Assembly: GCA_022360075.1 (NCBI GenBank) | Contig: JAKSDN010000711.1 | Coordinates: 1 to 21,887 of the forward strand | DNA from: Kiloniellales bacterium | GTDB taxonomy: Bacteria; Pseudomonadota; Alphaproteobacteria; Kiloniellales; JAKSDN01 | Length of the DNA stretch: 21,887 nt | Reading direction: 5' to 3' | Part shown: positions 1 through 8,232 of the stretch, in pieces | How the letters are laid out: the number at the start of each line of letters is the position of its first letter | How positions within the stretch are numbered: position 1 is the first letter of the stretch | Position numbers and translations under genes: made by a program | Notes under the pieces: model-generated | What the model saw: the letters and a program-made list of their open reading frames with translations, nothing else | Database searches by the model: none | What the model was told of the DNA's origin: nothing

Positions 1-649
1 GATTCCAACTGCCGTCCCGCTTGTAGAGCTCCAGGCCGTTGAGGTGCCATACGCCGAACCAGCTATCGCCGTTGAGCGCCCTCACCGCGGCCCGGAAGGG
101 AGCGGCGCCGGTATCGAGCTCCACCGAGCCGGTGTAGCGGTACTGCGTATAGTGGTCGGCGTCGCCCTGGTCGGGACACACATAGAGCGTCTCGGCCGTT
201 GCGGCGAAAAACTCCACTTCGTTGGATCGAACCTTGATCGTCCCGGCGTTGGTCGCGGCGAGCCGCGTCCAGACGGCGCTGTCTTCCAGGTCCTCATCGG
301 CCCGGTTGAAATCGTCGGTGAAGGTTCCCGAGCGCGACGGCCCGCGCGCAGAGACCCGCGCGCGGTCGTGGCCGCAAAGCCGGCAGGCGATCTGCAACGC
401 CAGCACCTCGCCGTCTAGGTCCGGCAGGTCCGCGATACCAAGCCGTGTCCGCAAGGCGGCGAGGTTCGAACGGCGCACGACGATATCGTCCGCGGCCGCC
501 GACCTGTCGCCGGCGAGCCGACCGACCAGCCCGCGCGTGCCGTCGCCCGCGACCAGCCACCAATGCGAGAGGCTGTCCGCCGCCGCCGGCCGGATCGGAT
601 CGTCGGGTGAAGCTCCCGACCCGATCATCCGCGAAAGGAGATGGCTCAC
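1..649 (-). CDS. Phage structural protein, partial (runs off the left edge)
   Basis: The frame is open from a GTG at 649-647 to the first base of the window, so at least 216 residues are visible and the C-terminus is missing. The GTG overlaps the TGA of the upstream gene (GTGA), and GAAGGGG lies just before it, which suggests translational coupling. An internal ATG at 628 has no ribosome site. From about residue 110 the segment FTDDFNRADEDLEDSAVWTR, followed by alternating beta-like stretches, resembles the jelly-roll (LamG/concanavalin-like) domains found in phage tail or baseplate adhesins. The N-terminal part has no family I recognise. Being last in the visible head operon, it is probably a virion protein at the head-tail or tail boundary. 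That role is inferred from position and fold style, not from a known family. Confidence 0.7.
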   Translation of the reverse strand, partial: MSHLLSRMIGSGASPDDPIRPAAADSLSHWWLVAGDGTRGLVGRLAGDRSAAADDIVVRRSNLAALRTRLGIADLPDLDGEVLALQIACRLCGHDRARVSARGPSRSGTFTDDFNRADEDLEDSAVWTRLAATNAGTIKVRSNEVEFFAATAETLYVCPDQGDADHYTQYRYTGSVELDTGAAPFRAAVRALNGDSWFGVWHLNGLELYKRDGSWN

Positions 650-1086
650 TGGGCCCCTTCAGGCTGCGTGTAGGTGAGCGACGTCACGCTCACCGCCGCC
701 CCGGCCGAGATGTTCTTCGAGTTGAGCGTGAGGTCCGGCGTGTCCGCCGCCTCGCCCGCCGTGCCCTGAAACTCCGAGTTGCCGTTGCTGTCGGTGCAGC
801 GAAAGAAGCTGGCGACGCCTGTGGCATCTGCCGCCGAGTCATCGGTGATCGGGTTCGCTGTCGCCCTGGCACCCGGATTGTTGTCGACGGCATTGCCGAA
901 TGCAGGGTCCGACATGACGAGCTCAGCGAGGAGCGTCGCACCGCCGAGCGCCGCATCGTTATCGGCCGGCACGGCGCCCGCGTAGATGCGCAGCAGTCCA
1001 GCGGTCGGCCCCGCGTCGACGCGGTCCACGACAGCGTTACAGGCGTCGATCGCCGCTGCGTTGCCGATGTAGGGATTCTTAGGCAT
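646..1086 (-). CDS. Hypothetical phage structural protein, 146 aa
   Basis: This 146-residue protein starts with MPKNPYIGN and is poor in Lys and Arg, rich in Ala, Asp, Asn and Gly, and lacks membrane segments. Its first codons overlap the end of the upstream gene by 8 bases, and its TGA overlaps the next gene's GTG, so it belongs to the same translationally coupled head cluster. The segment ASFFRCTDSNGNSEFQG and the beta-rich C-terminus (NSKNISAGAAVSVTSLTYTQ) look like a small beta-sheet virion protein. Proteins of this composition often follow the DUF2190 gene in lambda-like head clusters and are annotated only as hypothetical. I cannot assign a specific role. Head decoration, head-tail joining or a tail component are all possible. 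Confidence 0.75.
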   Translation of the reverse strand: MPKNPYIGNAAAIDACNAVVDRVDAGPTAGLLRIYAGAVPADNDAALGGATLLAELVMSDPAFGNAVDNNPGARATANPITDDSAADATGVASFFRCTDSNGNSEFQGTAGEAADTPDLTLNSKNISAGAAVSVTSLTYTQPEGAQ

Positions 1087-1342
1087 TGGCGGTCTCCTCC
1101 ACGGGCGCTGTATCGGCTTTGACGGCCGTCTCTACGGCGCCAGAGGCATTGGCCAGCTCGGCGAGCTGCGTCGCCTTGCGCGCGTACATGGCGCGCTTGT
1201 GTTCGAAGCGCGGGTCGGCGCACTGCCGCTTGAGCGTCGAGATCGCCGCCGCGATCGCCGCGGGGCCTTGATTGAGAAAGGCGACAAGGTCCCTGCGGCT
1301 ATAACCCACGACGGGCGCCGCCCCCTTTTCATTCGTTTGCAT
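1079..1342 (-). CDS. Small hypothetical head-cluster protein, 87 aa
   Basis: Two in-frame ATGs, at 1348 and 1342, could start this gene. GAGGAG (1349-1354 on the plus map, read on the minus strand) directly abuts the first and is 6 nt from the second, so the ATG at 1342 is preferred. The 87-residue product begins MQTNEKGAAPVVGYSRRDLV and is mostly helical. A charged central segment (TLKRQCADPRFEHKRAMYARKATQLAELA) could form a short amphipathic helix, followed by an acidic tail rich in Ala, Thr and Val. It lies between the DUF2190 gene and the 146-aa protein and overlaps the latter by 8 bases. No family is recognised. Position suggests a minor head or head-completion protein. Confidence 0.7.
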   Translation of the reverse strand: MQTNEKGAAPVVGYSRRDLVAFLNQGPAAIAAAISTLKRQCADPRFEHKRAMYARKATQLAELANASGAVETAVKADTAPVEETANA

Positions 1343-1369
1343 GGTCATCTCCTCAGATCATGGATGGCC

Positions 1370-1388
1370 TTGGGAACGCCGTTCCCAA
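1370..1388 (-). other. Stem-loop between head genes
   Basis: TTGGGAACG, one C, then CGTTCCCAA form a perfect 9-bp inverted repeat, probably a 7-bp stem with a 5-nt loop. It lies in the 57-base gap between the DUF2190 gene and the next gene. No T-run follows on the minus strand, so it is not a classical terminator. A processing, stability or attenuation role is possible. Confidence 0.55.
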
Positions 1389-1399
1389 ACGGTCGCGGC

Positions 1400-1765
1400 T
1401 TACGTGACCGAGCCGACACCCGTGTTGATCTTGACCGCAACGACGGTCGCGTTGACACCCGCCGCCGCCCAAGCCGTCGCCGCGCCCGAAACATCGCCAG
1501 CCGCCGGAGTCGCAAGGTTGTCGTCGAACGCCCCGTTCGAGACGTCCCAGATCACCGACTGACCCTGGCCGATGTCGGCGGCCGCCACCTTCGGCAGTTC
1601 GAACACGCCTTCCATGAGCAGCGCGCCGACGCCGCCGTCTGGAATATCCGCAGCGGCCACACCAAAGTGATTGCCGACAACGACCAGCGAGCCGCCGGCG
1701 ATCGTCGAGCCGGACGCATTCTCATAGGTCATCCGCGTGCCGTCTTGGATGAGGTTCTTGGCCAT
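1400..1765 (-). CDS. DUF2190-family capsid-associated protein
   Basis: The 121-residue product starts MAKNLIQDGTRMTYENASGS and contains the hallmarks of DUF2190: an N-terminal 'MAKN-I--G' start, GGSLVVVGNHFGVAAADI, and GVFELPKVAAADIGQGQSVI followed by a W-D pair. The family is found directly after the major capsid gene in many lambda-, Mu- and HK97-type phages and is thought to be a capsid cement or decoration protein. Length is normal for the family. The ATG at 1765 has an AAAGGA ribosome site about 5 bases upstream. The gene is separated from the capsid gene by a 90-base gap containing a long hairpin, and another hairpin follows it, so its mRNA segment is bracketed by two stem-loops. Confidence 0.85.
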   Translation of the reverse strand: MAKNLIQDGTRMTYENASGSTIAGGSLVVVGNHFGVAAADIPDGGVGALLMEGVFELPKVAAADIGQGQSVIWDVSNGAFDDNLATPAAGDVSGAATAWAAAGVNATVVAVKINTGVGSVT

Positions 1766-1793
1766 AGTCCTTTACTCCTGAGTAAGTCTCACG

Positions 1794-1830
1794 CTTGATG
1801 TCCCGCGAACGGCGTTCGCGGGGCATCAAG
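1794..1830 (-). other. Long stem-loop after the capsid gene
   Basis: CTTGATGTCCCGCGAAC (1794-1810), loop GGC, then GTTCGCGGGGCATCAAG (1814-1830) form a 17-bp stem with one mismatch (G-U in one RNA orientation). The structure begins 26 bases after the capsid stop codon on the minus strand. There is no U-tract, so it is more likely an mRNA stability or processing element, or a partial terminator, than a full rho-independent terminator. Confidence 0.6.
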
Positions 1831-1855
1831 AGAAGGGGTTGACGAGAAGCCGCGA

Positions 1856-3910
1856 TCAGGCGCCGGCGTTCTTGTAGGTGCCGCGGAAGTCCTCGACCGC
1901 GGCGGCGAAGTCGCGCCGCACCTTGATCACGACACCGTCCCGCGTGAAGGGATCGTCGATGAAGGTCTCGGGACCCCCCACGCCCTGCAGGTTTGCGTAG
2001 ACGACGCCAGCGCGGCGAGACGGCGACGCGAAGAGATACCAGGCCGTCGCCGAAGCGGCGTCGAGCAGCGGCTCGATCACCTGCTCGAGCTGACGCTGCG
2101 AGCGCGGCGTGAGATCGGCCGGCTTGGTCGGCAGGACGAGATCGGACAGGATCTGCTCGACGAGCGTCTCGAGCGACGCCGGAACGGCGATCGTCGCCGG
2201 CATGAGATTGATCGTCTCGCCGTCGATCGACTTCTGCTTGCGCATAGCCTCCTTGCCCTTGCCGATCGTCGCGACGCTCGGCGCCCCGCCCGAGGCGGCC
2301 AGGTTGCCGTGGTCCGCGTGGAACAGGGCCGTGCCGTCGGCGAGCGCCTGGTTGGCCGTCACGACGGCCCACACCTGCTTGTTCTCGAAGCGCCGCACCG
2401 CTTCGCCGATCATGCCGGCCGTGTCGGTAAAGGCGCCGAGATCGTCGTTGATCAGCATCTGCCGCGTGAAGGGCAGAAGCCGGCCGAAGGTCGCCAAGCG
2501 GATCGTCTCGTTGCTCTCGCCGAGGGCGCCATAGGTGTACTCGCCATCCTCTTCGACTTCCTTGAGCTCGGGGAAGTCGCCGAGGCGCAGCAAGTTCTTC
2601 GTCTTGAAGTCGCTCAACTCCATGCGCGCCGAGATTGCCGGATAGGTGGCCGGGAACTCGCCGTAACGCGCGAGCAGGATCTTGTCGGCGCCGGCGGCCA
2701 GGATGTTGGGAAAATCGGTCGAGGTGAGCGCGCGTGCGGCGATCTCGTTGACCGAAAGCCCCCGTCCCCGGCCCGGCAACAATTCACGAGCCAGGTCCAT
2801 GACCCCCATGCCCGCAAGCTCTCGCGCCGACTCGTCAGGCTCCCTATAGAGCCCGCGCGCGGCGATTGCCTCGGCGAAACGGCCTCGGATGACCTCGGGA
2901 TCCTCAGCCGAGTAGCCCATCTGCACGGAGCCCGCGGCGGGCAGCAAACCGGCACGGCTCGCGCGCGCGCGCTCGGCAAAGCGCTTTTGCAGCTCGGCCC
3001 GCACGGCGTCGACGCCAACGCCGTTGCGGACGAACTCGTCAGCAAGGTCCTCGAAACCGAAGGTCCGGCACGCGTCGGTAATGTCGGCCGTGCGTCGCCG
3101 CTCAGCCGTCAAGGCCCGCGCCACGGCAGCATCGACCTCCGGCGCCGCTACGGGCGCGGCTTCGATCGCGCGCTCTGCCGTCGGTGCAGTTGCCGGCGCA
3201 TCGGCCGACTCTGGCGTTGCGACTTGGCCCTCGGTACGGGTGGACTCGTTGCTCGGCTGTGACTCCGCCGCCGACGCGGTCGCGGTCTTTTTCGGCATAT
3301 CGGCCTCCGATGTTTGGGCCGACCCGGCCCGATCGATGATCACGCAGGGATATTTGTGCTCGTCGTCGGCGCGGACCCCTGCCCCCGCATCCGCGCCGAC
3401 CGGTACCAGGGAAACCTCCATCGGCTCCCAATCGACGACGCGCAGCAACATCACGCCGTCGGGCAAACGCTCTTTCTCGATCTTGTGAACGCGGTATCCG
3501 ACGCTGACGTTGCGCACGATTCCGTCTTGCACGTCGCGGAAGATCGGCTCGACTTCCTCGCGCGCGGAGAAGCGAACCGTCGCTTGCCCTTCGCCGTTGC
3601 TCAGAGAGGCGCGCTCGACGACGCCGATCTGTCCGGCGAGTCCGAAACGCCGGTGGCTGTCGAGCAGCGGCGCGCCATTGTTCATGCGGTCCATGCGCAC
3701 GTTCTCGGGTGCGGTGGCCAGCTCCTCGAGAAACGGCTCGCCGCTGAAGAAATCGAAGCGCTCGACGCGAGCGCCCGTCGTCCAAACGACCTCGGCCGTC
3801 CGAGCCTCGCCGTCGACGCTATCGGGCTGCATCGGCGCAAGCCGATGCTGCAACGGCATCTCGACCCTTTGCGAGTCAGGCGCCGGCTTCTTCGTCTTCG
3901 CTTTCGCCAT
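1856..3910 (-). CDS. Prohead protease / major capsid protein fusion
   Basis: This 684-residue polypeptide joins an N-terminal prohead protease (about residues 15-185), a low-complexity Ala/Thr/Glu-rich linker (about 200-265), a helical scaffold-like segment (about 265-330) and a C-terminal capsid shell domain (about 340-684). The protease part has LLDSHRRF (His86) and NVSVGY (Ser136), matching the His and Ser of herpesvirus-assemblin-like phage maturation proteases. The shell part contains ALFHADHGNLA near residue 535, typical of the Mu gpT-like and 'protease-MCP fusion' families. It would assemble the procapsid and then cleave its own scaffold. The ATG at 3910 lies inside the portal gene (35-base overlap) with GAGG upstream. 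An internal ATG at 3298 has a strong ribosome site and may yield a separate scaffold-capsid product. Confidence 0.9.
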   Translation of the reverse strand: MAKAKTKKPAPDSQRVEMPLQHRLAPMQPDSVDGEARTAEVVWTTGARVERFDFFSGEPFLEELATAPENVRMDRMNNGAPLLDSHRRFGLAGQIGVVERASLSNGEGQATVRFSAREEVEPIFRDVQDGIVRNVSVGYRVHKIEKERLPDGVMLLRVVDWEPMEVSLVPVGADAGAGVRADDEHKYPCVIIDRAGSAQTSEADMPKKTATASAAESQPSNESTRTEGQVATPESADAPATAPTAERAIEAAPVAAPEVDAAVARALTAERRRTADITDACRTFGFEDLADEFVRNGVGVDAVRAELQKRFAERARASRAGLLPAAGSVQMGYSAEDPEVIRGRFAEAIAARGLYREPDESARELAGMGVMDLARELLPGRGRGLSVNEIAARALTSTDFPNILAAGADKILLARYGEFPATYPAISARMELSDFKTKNLLRLGDFPELKEVEEDGEYTYGALGESNETIRLATFGRLLPFTRQMLINDDLGAFTDTAGMIGEAVRRFENKQVWAVVTANQALADGTALFHADHGNLAASGGAPSVATIGKGKEAMRKQKSIDGETINLMPATIAVPASLETLVEQILSDLVLPTKPADLTPRSQRQLEQVIEPLLDAASATAWYLFASPSRRAGVVYANLQGVGGPETFIDDPFTRDGVVIKVRRDFAAAVEDFRGTYKNAGA
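3296..3308 (-). promoter_or_regulatory. Internal ribosome site and ATG within the protease-capsid gene
   Basis: On the minus strand GGAGG (3308-3304), a 5-base spacer and ATG (3298-3296) occur in frame at codon 205 of the fusion. The codon begins the segment MPKKTATASAAESQ, exactly at the junction between the protease and the linker/scaffold. The layout resembles the nested protease/scaffold starts of lambda C/Nu3. Use of this start is inferred. Confidence 0.55.
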
Positions 3911-5483
3911 CGTTCTCGTCCTCGTCTTGCTCGACTTCGCTGTCGTCGCCCCCGGCGTGTTCGCCCGGCTTGCCGACCCGGCCGCCCTGGCTGCTCGTCA
4001 GCCGCGGGTCGCTGTCGAGCACAAGCTCGAGCGCGTCGATCAACGCGTTCGTGTCCGCGATCTCTTCGAGATGCGCCTCCGGGTCACGGCCTCGCGCGGC
4101 GATGACTTCCTTGAGGGTGCGGCGGCCGCTTCGCACGGCACTGTCGAGCGCGCGCCCGTCCTTGTCCGGGTCGACCAATGGCCGCTCCGGCACATCCCAT
4201 ACGGCCCCCGGGATCGACGCTTGTCGCCGCCCCAGGCCCAAGAGGAGCCGATCGAGCATCGCCCATGTCGGCCGGCAGAGTTGGGGGATCAGCATCAGAT
4301 GCTGCCAGCCGTCGAGGAGTGCCCAAAAATCGAGATTGCCGGCGCGCGTGTTGGAGTAGTTGGCGCGACGCAGATCGCCCGTGGCCATCGAGTAGGTCGC
4401 GCCGGCGGCGGCGGCGATCGCGTGCATCTGCATGATCAGCCACTCGGTATCGCCTTCGGAGCTCTTCGGCTCGCCGAAGGTCACCTGCTCGTCCGGGCCG
4501 AGATAGTTGATCATGCCGGGCGAGACCTTCTCGATCCGGCGCTGCTTGCTGTCGGTCGTGGTGCCTGCCGCCAGGGGCGAGCTCGGGTCGCTCTTGTGTA
4601 CGAAGGCGACGAAGCACGACTCGATCTTCTTCTTGACGAGACGCGCTTCCTCCAGATCGTCGACGTCGCGCATCTTGACCGCCGCCGGCGCCAGCCAGGG
4701 CACGCCGTGCACCTGGCCCGGCCGGCGGATGTCGAAGACGGCGCGCACGAATTCGGCGTCGACGCGACGGCTCACGAAGCCACCGAAGCCGCGATCGGCG
4801 CCGCCGAGGCCGCCGGCCAGATTGAGACCGAAGGAATCACCGGGATGCTCATCGAATAGCCAGTAAGCGCGGCGGCGGCCCTCGGCGTCGAACTCGACGC
4901 CCTGAATGATGGCGCCGCCATCGTTTAGGCGCTGCGTACGGCCAAGATCGATGTAGTCCGGTTCGAGCACGCGGACCTGGAGCGGCGTTTCGGCCGGCCC
5001 GACATTGGGCCGCGGCAGGAAGCGCAAGAGAGCGGCCCCCGACTCCATGACGGTACGCGCGGCGCTCTGCTGGATTCCCGGCCAGTCCTGCAGCCCTTGC
5101 GGATCACAGTTGTCTGAAAAGCGTTGCCACTCGTCGCGGGATCGCTGCTTGACCCTCGAGCCAAGGCCCTCCGCGCGCGGCGTGATGCCGGTCCCCACCA
5201 TCTTGGCCGGCACGATCGAGAAGATCCGCGCGGCCATCGGATTGTTCCGTCCGAGCTCACGCGATCGGTTGCGCAGGGTCGCGAGCTGCGGCCCGATCTC
5301 GGCATTTGCCGAAGTGCCCGGCGCCATCCAGCCCTCGGTGCGACGGCCGCGGCGCGCCGCCTCGTAGCGGCGCTCCCCGAGGCCCGCGAGCTCCTGCATC
5401 GCGACCCGCGCGGCGAGTCGGCGCATGGCGTAGCCGGGCACGACCGAGGCGATCACCCGGTCGAGCCAGTTGACGTTGGTCAA
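3876..5483 (-). CDS. Portal protein, lambda gpB family
   Basis: The 535-residue product has the lambda-family portal signature: the start MTNVNWLDRVIASVVPGYAMR, then RNRSRELGRNNPMAARIFSI near residues 71-90, the segment VLEPDYIDLG, and a conserved core with PWLAPAAVKMRDVDDLEEAR and YSNTRAGNLDF. Its length is close to that of lambda gpB (533 aa). It forms the dodecameric ring at the capsid vertex through which DNA is packaged and ejected. The start is a TTG at 5483, four bases after the gpW-like stop, with AAGGA about 8 bases upstream. The last 35 bases overlap the protease-capsid gene. The C-terminus is very acidic (repeated Glu and Asp). The only oddity is the TTG start. Confidence 0.92.
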   Translation of the reverse strand: MTNVNWLDRVIASVVPGYAMRRLAARVAMQELAGLGERRYEAARRGRRTEGWMAPGTSANAEIGPQLATLRNRSRELGRNNPMAARIFSIVPAKMVGTGITPRAEGLGSRVKQRSRDEWQRFSDNCDPQGLQDWPGIQQSAARTVMESGAALLRFLPRPNVGPAETPLQVRVLEPDYIDLGRTQRLNDGGAIIQGVEFDAEGRRRAYWLFDEHPGDSFGLNLAGGLGGADRGFGGFVSRRVDAEFVRAVFDIRRPGQVHGVPWLAPAAVKMRDVDDLEEARLVKKKIESCFVAFVHKSDPSSPLAAGTTTDSKQRRIEKVSPGMINYLGPDEQVTFGEPKSSEGDTEWLIMQMHAIAAAAGATYSMATGDLRRANYSNTRAGNLDFWALLDGWQHLMLIPQLCRPTWAMLDRLLLGLGRRQASIPGAVWDVPERPLVDPDKDGRALDSAVRSGRRTLKEVIAARGRDPEAHLEEIADTNALIDALELVLDSDPRLTSSQGGRVGKPGEHAGGDDSEVEQDEDENDGESEDEEAGA

Positions 5484-5487
5484 GCCG

Positions 5488-5682
5488 TCAATCCTTGGTG
5501 AAGCTTGCGAAGGTCTGCCGGTCGCCAGCAGCGGCGAGCTCGGCCTTGGCCGCGTTCATGGCCTTGACCATGTCCGCCGTCGACTTGTAGGTGACCCGCC
5601 CCTGGCCTTCGACGTCGACCGTCAACTCGTGACGCAACAGGGCTGTCACGTAGGCGTCGATTTGGGCTTGTGTGACTGCCAT
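5488..5682 (-). CDS. gpW-like head-tail joining protein
   Basis: The 64-residue product begins MAVTQAQIDAYVTALLR and contains VEGQGRVTYKSTADMVKAMN, matching the short alpha/beta pattern of lambda gpW (about 68 aa), which plugs the portal after packaging and provides the surface for gpFII and the tail. The position between large terminase and portal is the same as in lambda (A-W-B). The ATG at 5682 overlaps the terminase TGA (TGATG), a typical coupled start. A TTG directly upstream is in frame but less likely. AAGGA lies about 10 bases upstream. Confidence 0.85.
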   Translation of the reverse strand: MAVTQAQIDAYVTALLRHELTVDVEGQGRVTYKSTADMVKAMNAAKAELAAAGDRQTFASFTKD

Positions 5683-7658
5683 CAAATCCAGTCCTTGCGA
5701 TCGGAGTCGAGCCAGCCGCCGTCATAGTCCGGCGACTCGACCATGGGCGCGCGATCCCGGGTCGCCTCGACCCCATGCGCCGGCGGCCGGCCGGCGATCG
5801 CGGAAAGCAGGTCCAACTGCGCCGCCTCGGGCGGGGCGCCCCGCTCGGCCGCAATCTGCTGCCACTGCTCGAGCGTGAGCGTTGCCATGCCGAGCTGGTA
5901 GGCCGCGGCCCGCGCGTAGACGGCGCAGTCGAGTACCTCGTTGCGATGGCCCGGCAGGAGCTGCCACTCGTAGGCCTGCAGTCCATTCCGGGTCTGCCGC
6001 GGAACCAGCTTCTCGGCGACGAGTTGCTTGAAGACCTCGTCGTCAAGCCCGGTCGGCAGGAAGACGAAACCGGGCGGGAAAGCACCGGCCTCGTTCGGGC
6101 CGGTCAGGCTCAGGCAGCCGTATATCTCGGCCTTGAGATACCAGCTCCCGACCAGCCAATTGAGCGCGCTCCGCTTCGCGAGCGTGCCGCGCGCCGTGTA
6201 GGTCATTTTCTTGGGGCTGCCGATCGGCCAGTCGGTCCTGGCCGAGGCGCCCTTGACCGAGATCGCGCCCGGCTTCCCGCGCGTCCAGTCATAGGCCATC
6301 GTCGGCCGATAGCCGGAGTCGACGGCGACGCACTCGACCCGCCGGATCTGTCCCTCAACCGACGTCGGGAATGAGCGTTGCCAAAGCTCGGTGAGTTTGC
6401 CCCACACGTCCGGCGCGTTGGTGTCACCCGGCAGGACGATATGATCGATCAACCACGAGGTCTTGCCGATACCGAAACCCCAGATCGAGGCCTCGAGGCG
6501 GTCCGCCTGGACGTCGACCCCCATCGTCAGGAACAAGGCCGCCACCGGGACCTCGCCGCGAGCGTGGCTCGCAAGGCTCGCGGCGCGCTTCTGCAGCTCT
6601 ACCCACTCCGGCGCGTCGCCCTTGACCTTGTAGGACCGGCCCCGCCAAAGGTTCTCGAAAGTCTTGGCCTGCGTCGCGTCGACCTCGGCGTTCACCTTGG
6701 CTTTGGCGTAGTCATCCCACGTCACGAAGGGCGAATAGAGCGCGTTGATCTCGAACGAGGGATGGCGCCCGGGCGACGGCTTCTGCGCGACCCAGCGGCC
6801 CGCCGACAGCATGCGCGCCTTGTGCCGATGCTCGATCACGCAGCCGTTGACCGCGCAAATCATATGGGCGCGATAGGGGAAGCTCTCCTCGTGGCGCAAG
6901 TTCTCGTCGTCGAGGACTTGCTCTTCGCCGCACTGCGGGCAGGGCACGTGGAACTGGCGCTGATCGCCGGCGTCGTACATTGCGTCGATCCGCGAGGCGC
7001 CCTCGAGCGTCGGCGTCGAGCCGACCAAGCGCTTCCAAGAGCCCGTCGAGAGGAACGCCATCTGGCGCGCCTCGATCATGTTCATCGGATCTCCCTGGCC
7101 ATCAAGGTCCAACGGGTAGTCGTCGACCTCGTCGCAGAGCGCGTTCTTGACCGTCTTCGACCGCAGGCCGACCGTCGAGTTGGCCCCGGTGATGACGTGC
7201 GAGCCGCCCGGGAACACCTTGGTCAACATGGTCGAGCCGCGGCCGGCGCGGCTCTTCTGCTCGGCGATCGTCGCAGCCAAGTGCGGCGAGGCCTCGATGG
7301 TCGGCTGGAGTTTCTCGCGATTGAACTCCTTGGCCGCGTCAACCGTCGGCAGAACCACCAAGGTCTTGGCGGGCGCGACCATCGCGATCAGACCGAGCCA
7401 GGAGATCCCGACGCCTGTAAAGCCGGTCTGCGCCGACTTGCGCACCACGACGAGGTTCTCCGGGTCTTCGGGCGCCAGGAGGTCGAGCGGTTCCTTTAGG
7501 TAGGGCGCCAGATCGGGCGACCACTTCGACCCGGCCATCGGCCCGTCGGGCACGACGATGTTGTCGCTCGCCCAACTGTGCGGCACGACGACCGGATCCG
7601 GCGCAATGCCGGCGCCCAATGCCAGAGCGATCAGGCTAAGCGTCGAGATACGCTTCAT
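5682..7658 (-). CDS. Terminase large subunit, lambda gpA family
   Basis: This 658-residue protein is the packaging motor and nuclease that cuts concatemers and pumps DNA into procapsids. Visible features are a Walker-A-like VVVRKSAQTGFT near residue 75, a Walker B-like ALCDEVDDYP near residue 170, a zinc-binding pair CPQCGEEQ with a later ICAVNGC segment, and the nuclease-domain acidic motifs GVDVQADRLE, AVDSGYRP and NEVLDCAVYA. Length is near that of lambda gpA (641 aa). I prefer the ATG at 7658, which has GAGGGGGG about 6 bases upstream. An upstream ATG at 7694 would add 12 residues and lacks a site. The gene overlaps the small subunit by 23 bases and the gpW-like gene by one base. The N-terminal stretch MKRISTLSLIALALGAG looks signal-like, but this is probably incidental. 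Confidence 0.93.
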   Translation of the reverse strand: MKRISTLSLIALALGAGIAPDPVVVPHSWASDNIVVPDGPMAGSKWSPDLAPYLKEPLDLLAPEDPENLVVVRKSAQTGFTGVGISWLGLIAMVAPAKTLVVLPTVDAAKEFNREKLQPTIEASPHLAATIAEQKSRAGRGSTMLTKVFPGGSHVITGANSTVGLRSKTVKNALCDEVDDYPLDLDGQGDPMNMIEARQMAFLSTGSWKRLVGSTPTLEGASRIDAMYDAGDQRQFHVPCPQCGEEQVLDDENLRHEESFPYRAHMICAVNGCVIEHRHKARMLSAGRWVAQKPSPGRHPSFEINALYSPFVTWDDYAKAKVNAEVDATQAKTFENLWRGRSYKVKGDAPEWVELQKRAASLASHARGEVPVAALFLTMGVDVQADRLEASIWGFGIGKTSWLIDHIVLPGDTNAPDVWGKLTELWQRSFPTSVEGQIRRVECVAVDSGYRPTMAYDWTRGKPGAISVKGASARTDWPIGSPKKMTYTARGTLAKRSALNWLVGSWYLKAEIYGCLSLTGPNEAGAFPPGFVFLPTGLDDEVFKQLVAEKLVPRQTRNGLQAYEWQLLPGHRNEVLDCAVYARAAAYQLGMATLTLEQWQQIAAERGAPPEAAQLDLLSAIAGRPPAHGVEATRDRAPMVESPDYDGGWLDSDRKDWI

Positions 7659-8229
7659 CGCCGCCCCCCTCTTCTGCCAGACGTTGCAGCTCATCGGCGA
7701 TCGCCTTGCGCAGCGCCCAAACCCGCGTGCGTAAGAGTCGCCGGAGCTTCATCGGATCGGTCTCGACCGCGAGTTCGTCTGCCCAGCTTTCGATCAGGTC
7801 GAGCTGCTGGGCGATCCGTCGGCCACAGGTCGCCTCGGCACGTGCAACCTCGTCCTTGTCGCGGTAGCGGTCCTGCGCCCGCCCGAGCTCGATCTCGGCA
7901 AGCTGGCGCTTGACCCGCTCGGTCATCGCCTTCTCGGTGCGATAGGCGAGCGACTCGCCCTCGGCCTCGCCGCTTTCCGGGTCGTCGTCGAGCGAGGCCT
8001 GCGGGTCGCGGTTCGCCCGCCACTGCTCGGCGGCCACCGCCCAACGCAAGCGCTTGGCCTTTGCCAAGGCTTGCCCGTGCAACCGGCCTTGCCCAATCGC
8101 CTTGGTGACGGCGGCGCGAGACACGTCCATGCGGCGCGCGAACTCCGCGCGCGTCACAAGCTCGGCGCCGTCGCTCGGCAAAGCCTGATCGCTCGCGGAC
8201 GGCACGCCGTCCCCGTCACTCTGGAGCAT
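7636..8229 (-). CDS. Terminase small subunit (Nu1/DUF1441-like)
   Basis: The 197-residue product carries an N-terminal helix-turn-helix (VTRAEFARRMDVSRAAVTKA, about residues 25-45), an acidic hinge, a long charged helix (SLAYRTEKAMTERVKRQLAEIELGRAQDRYR) and a C-terminal helical region. This is the layout of lambda Nu1-type small terminases, which bind the packaging site and recruit the large subunit. Its length is close to that of Nu1 (181 aa). It heads the packaging operon and overlaps the large subunit. The ATG at 8229 has AAAGGA only at a long distance (about 14 bases), so the start is somewhat uncertain. Three GTTAACCG repeats directly upstream may be its DNA target or a regulator's target. 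Confidence 0.85.
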   Translation of the reverse strand: MLQSDGDGVPSASDQALPSDGAELVTRAEFARRMDVSRAAVTKAIGQGRLHGQALAKAKRLRWAVAAEQWRANRDPQASLDDDPESGEAEGESLAYRTEKAMTERVKRQLAEIELGRAQDRYRDKDEVARAEATCGRRIAQQLDLIESWADELAVETDPMKLRRLLRTRVWALRKAIADELQRLAEEGGGDEAYLDA

Positions 8230-8232
8230 GTT

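Noticed and set aside
1794..1830. Rho-independent terminator after the capsid gene
   Set aside because: Strong hairpin but no T-run on either side, so it is listed only as a stem-loop.
3510..4859. Long plus-strand open frame (449 codons) opposite portal and capsid
   Set aside because: Shadow of GC-rich coding sequence. The minus strand encodes clear portal and protease-capsid proteins.
7659..7694. Signal peptide or longer start for the large terminase
   Set aside because: The upstream ATG has no ribosome site, and the hydrophobic N-terminus is not followed by secretion features in a packaging enzyme.
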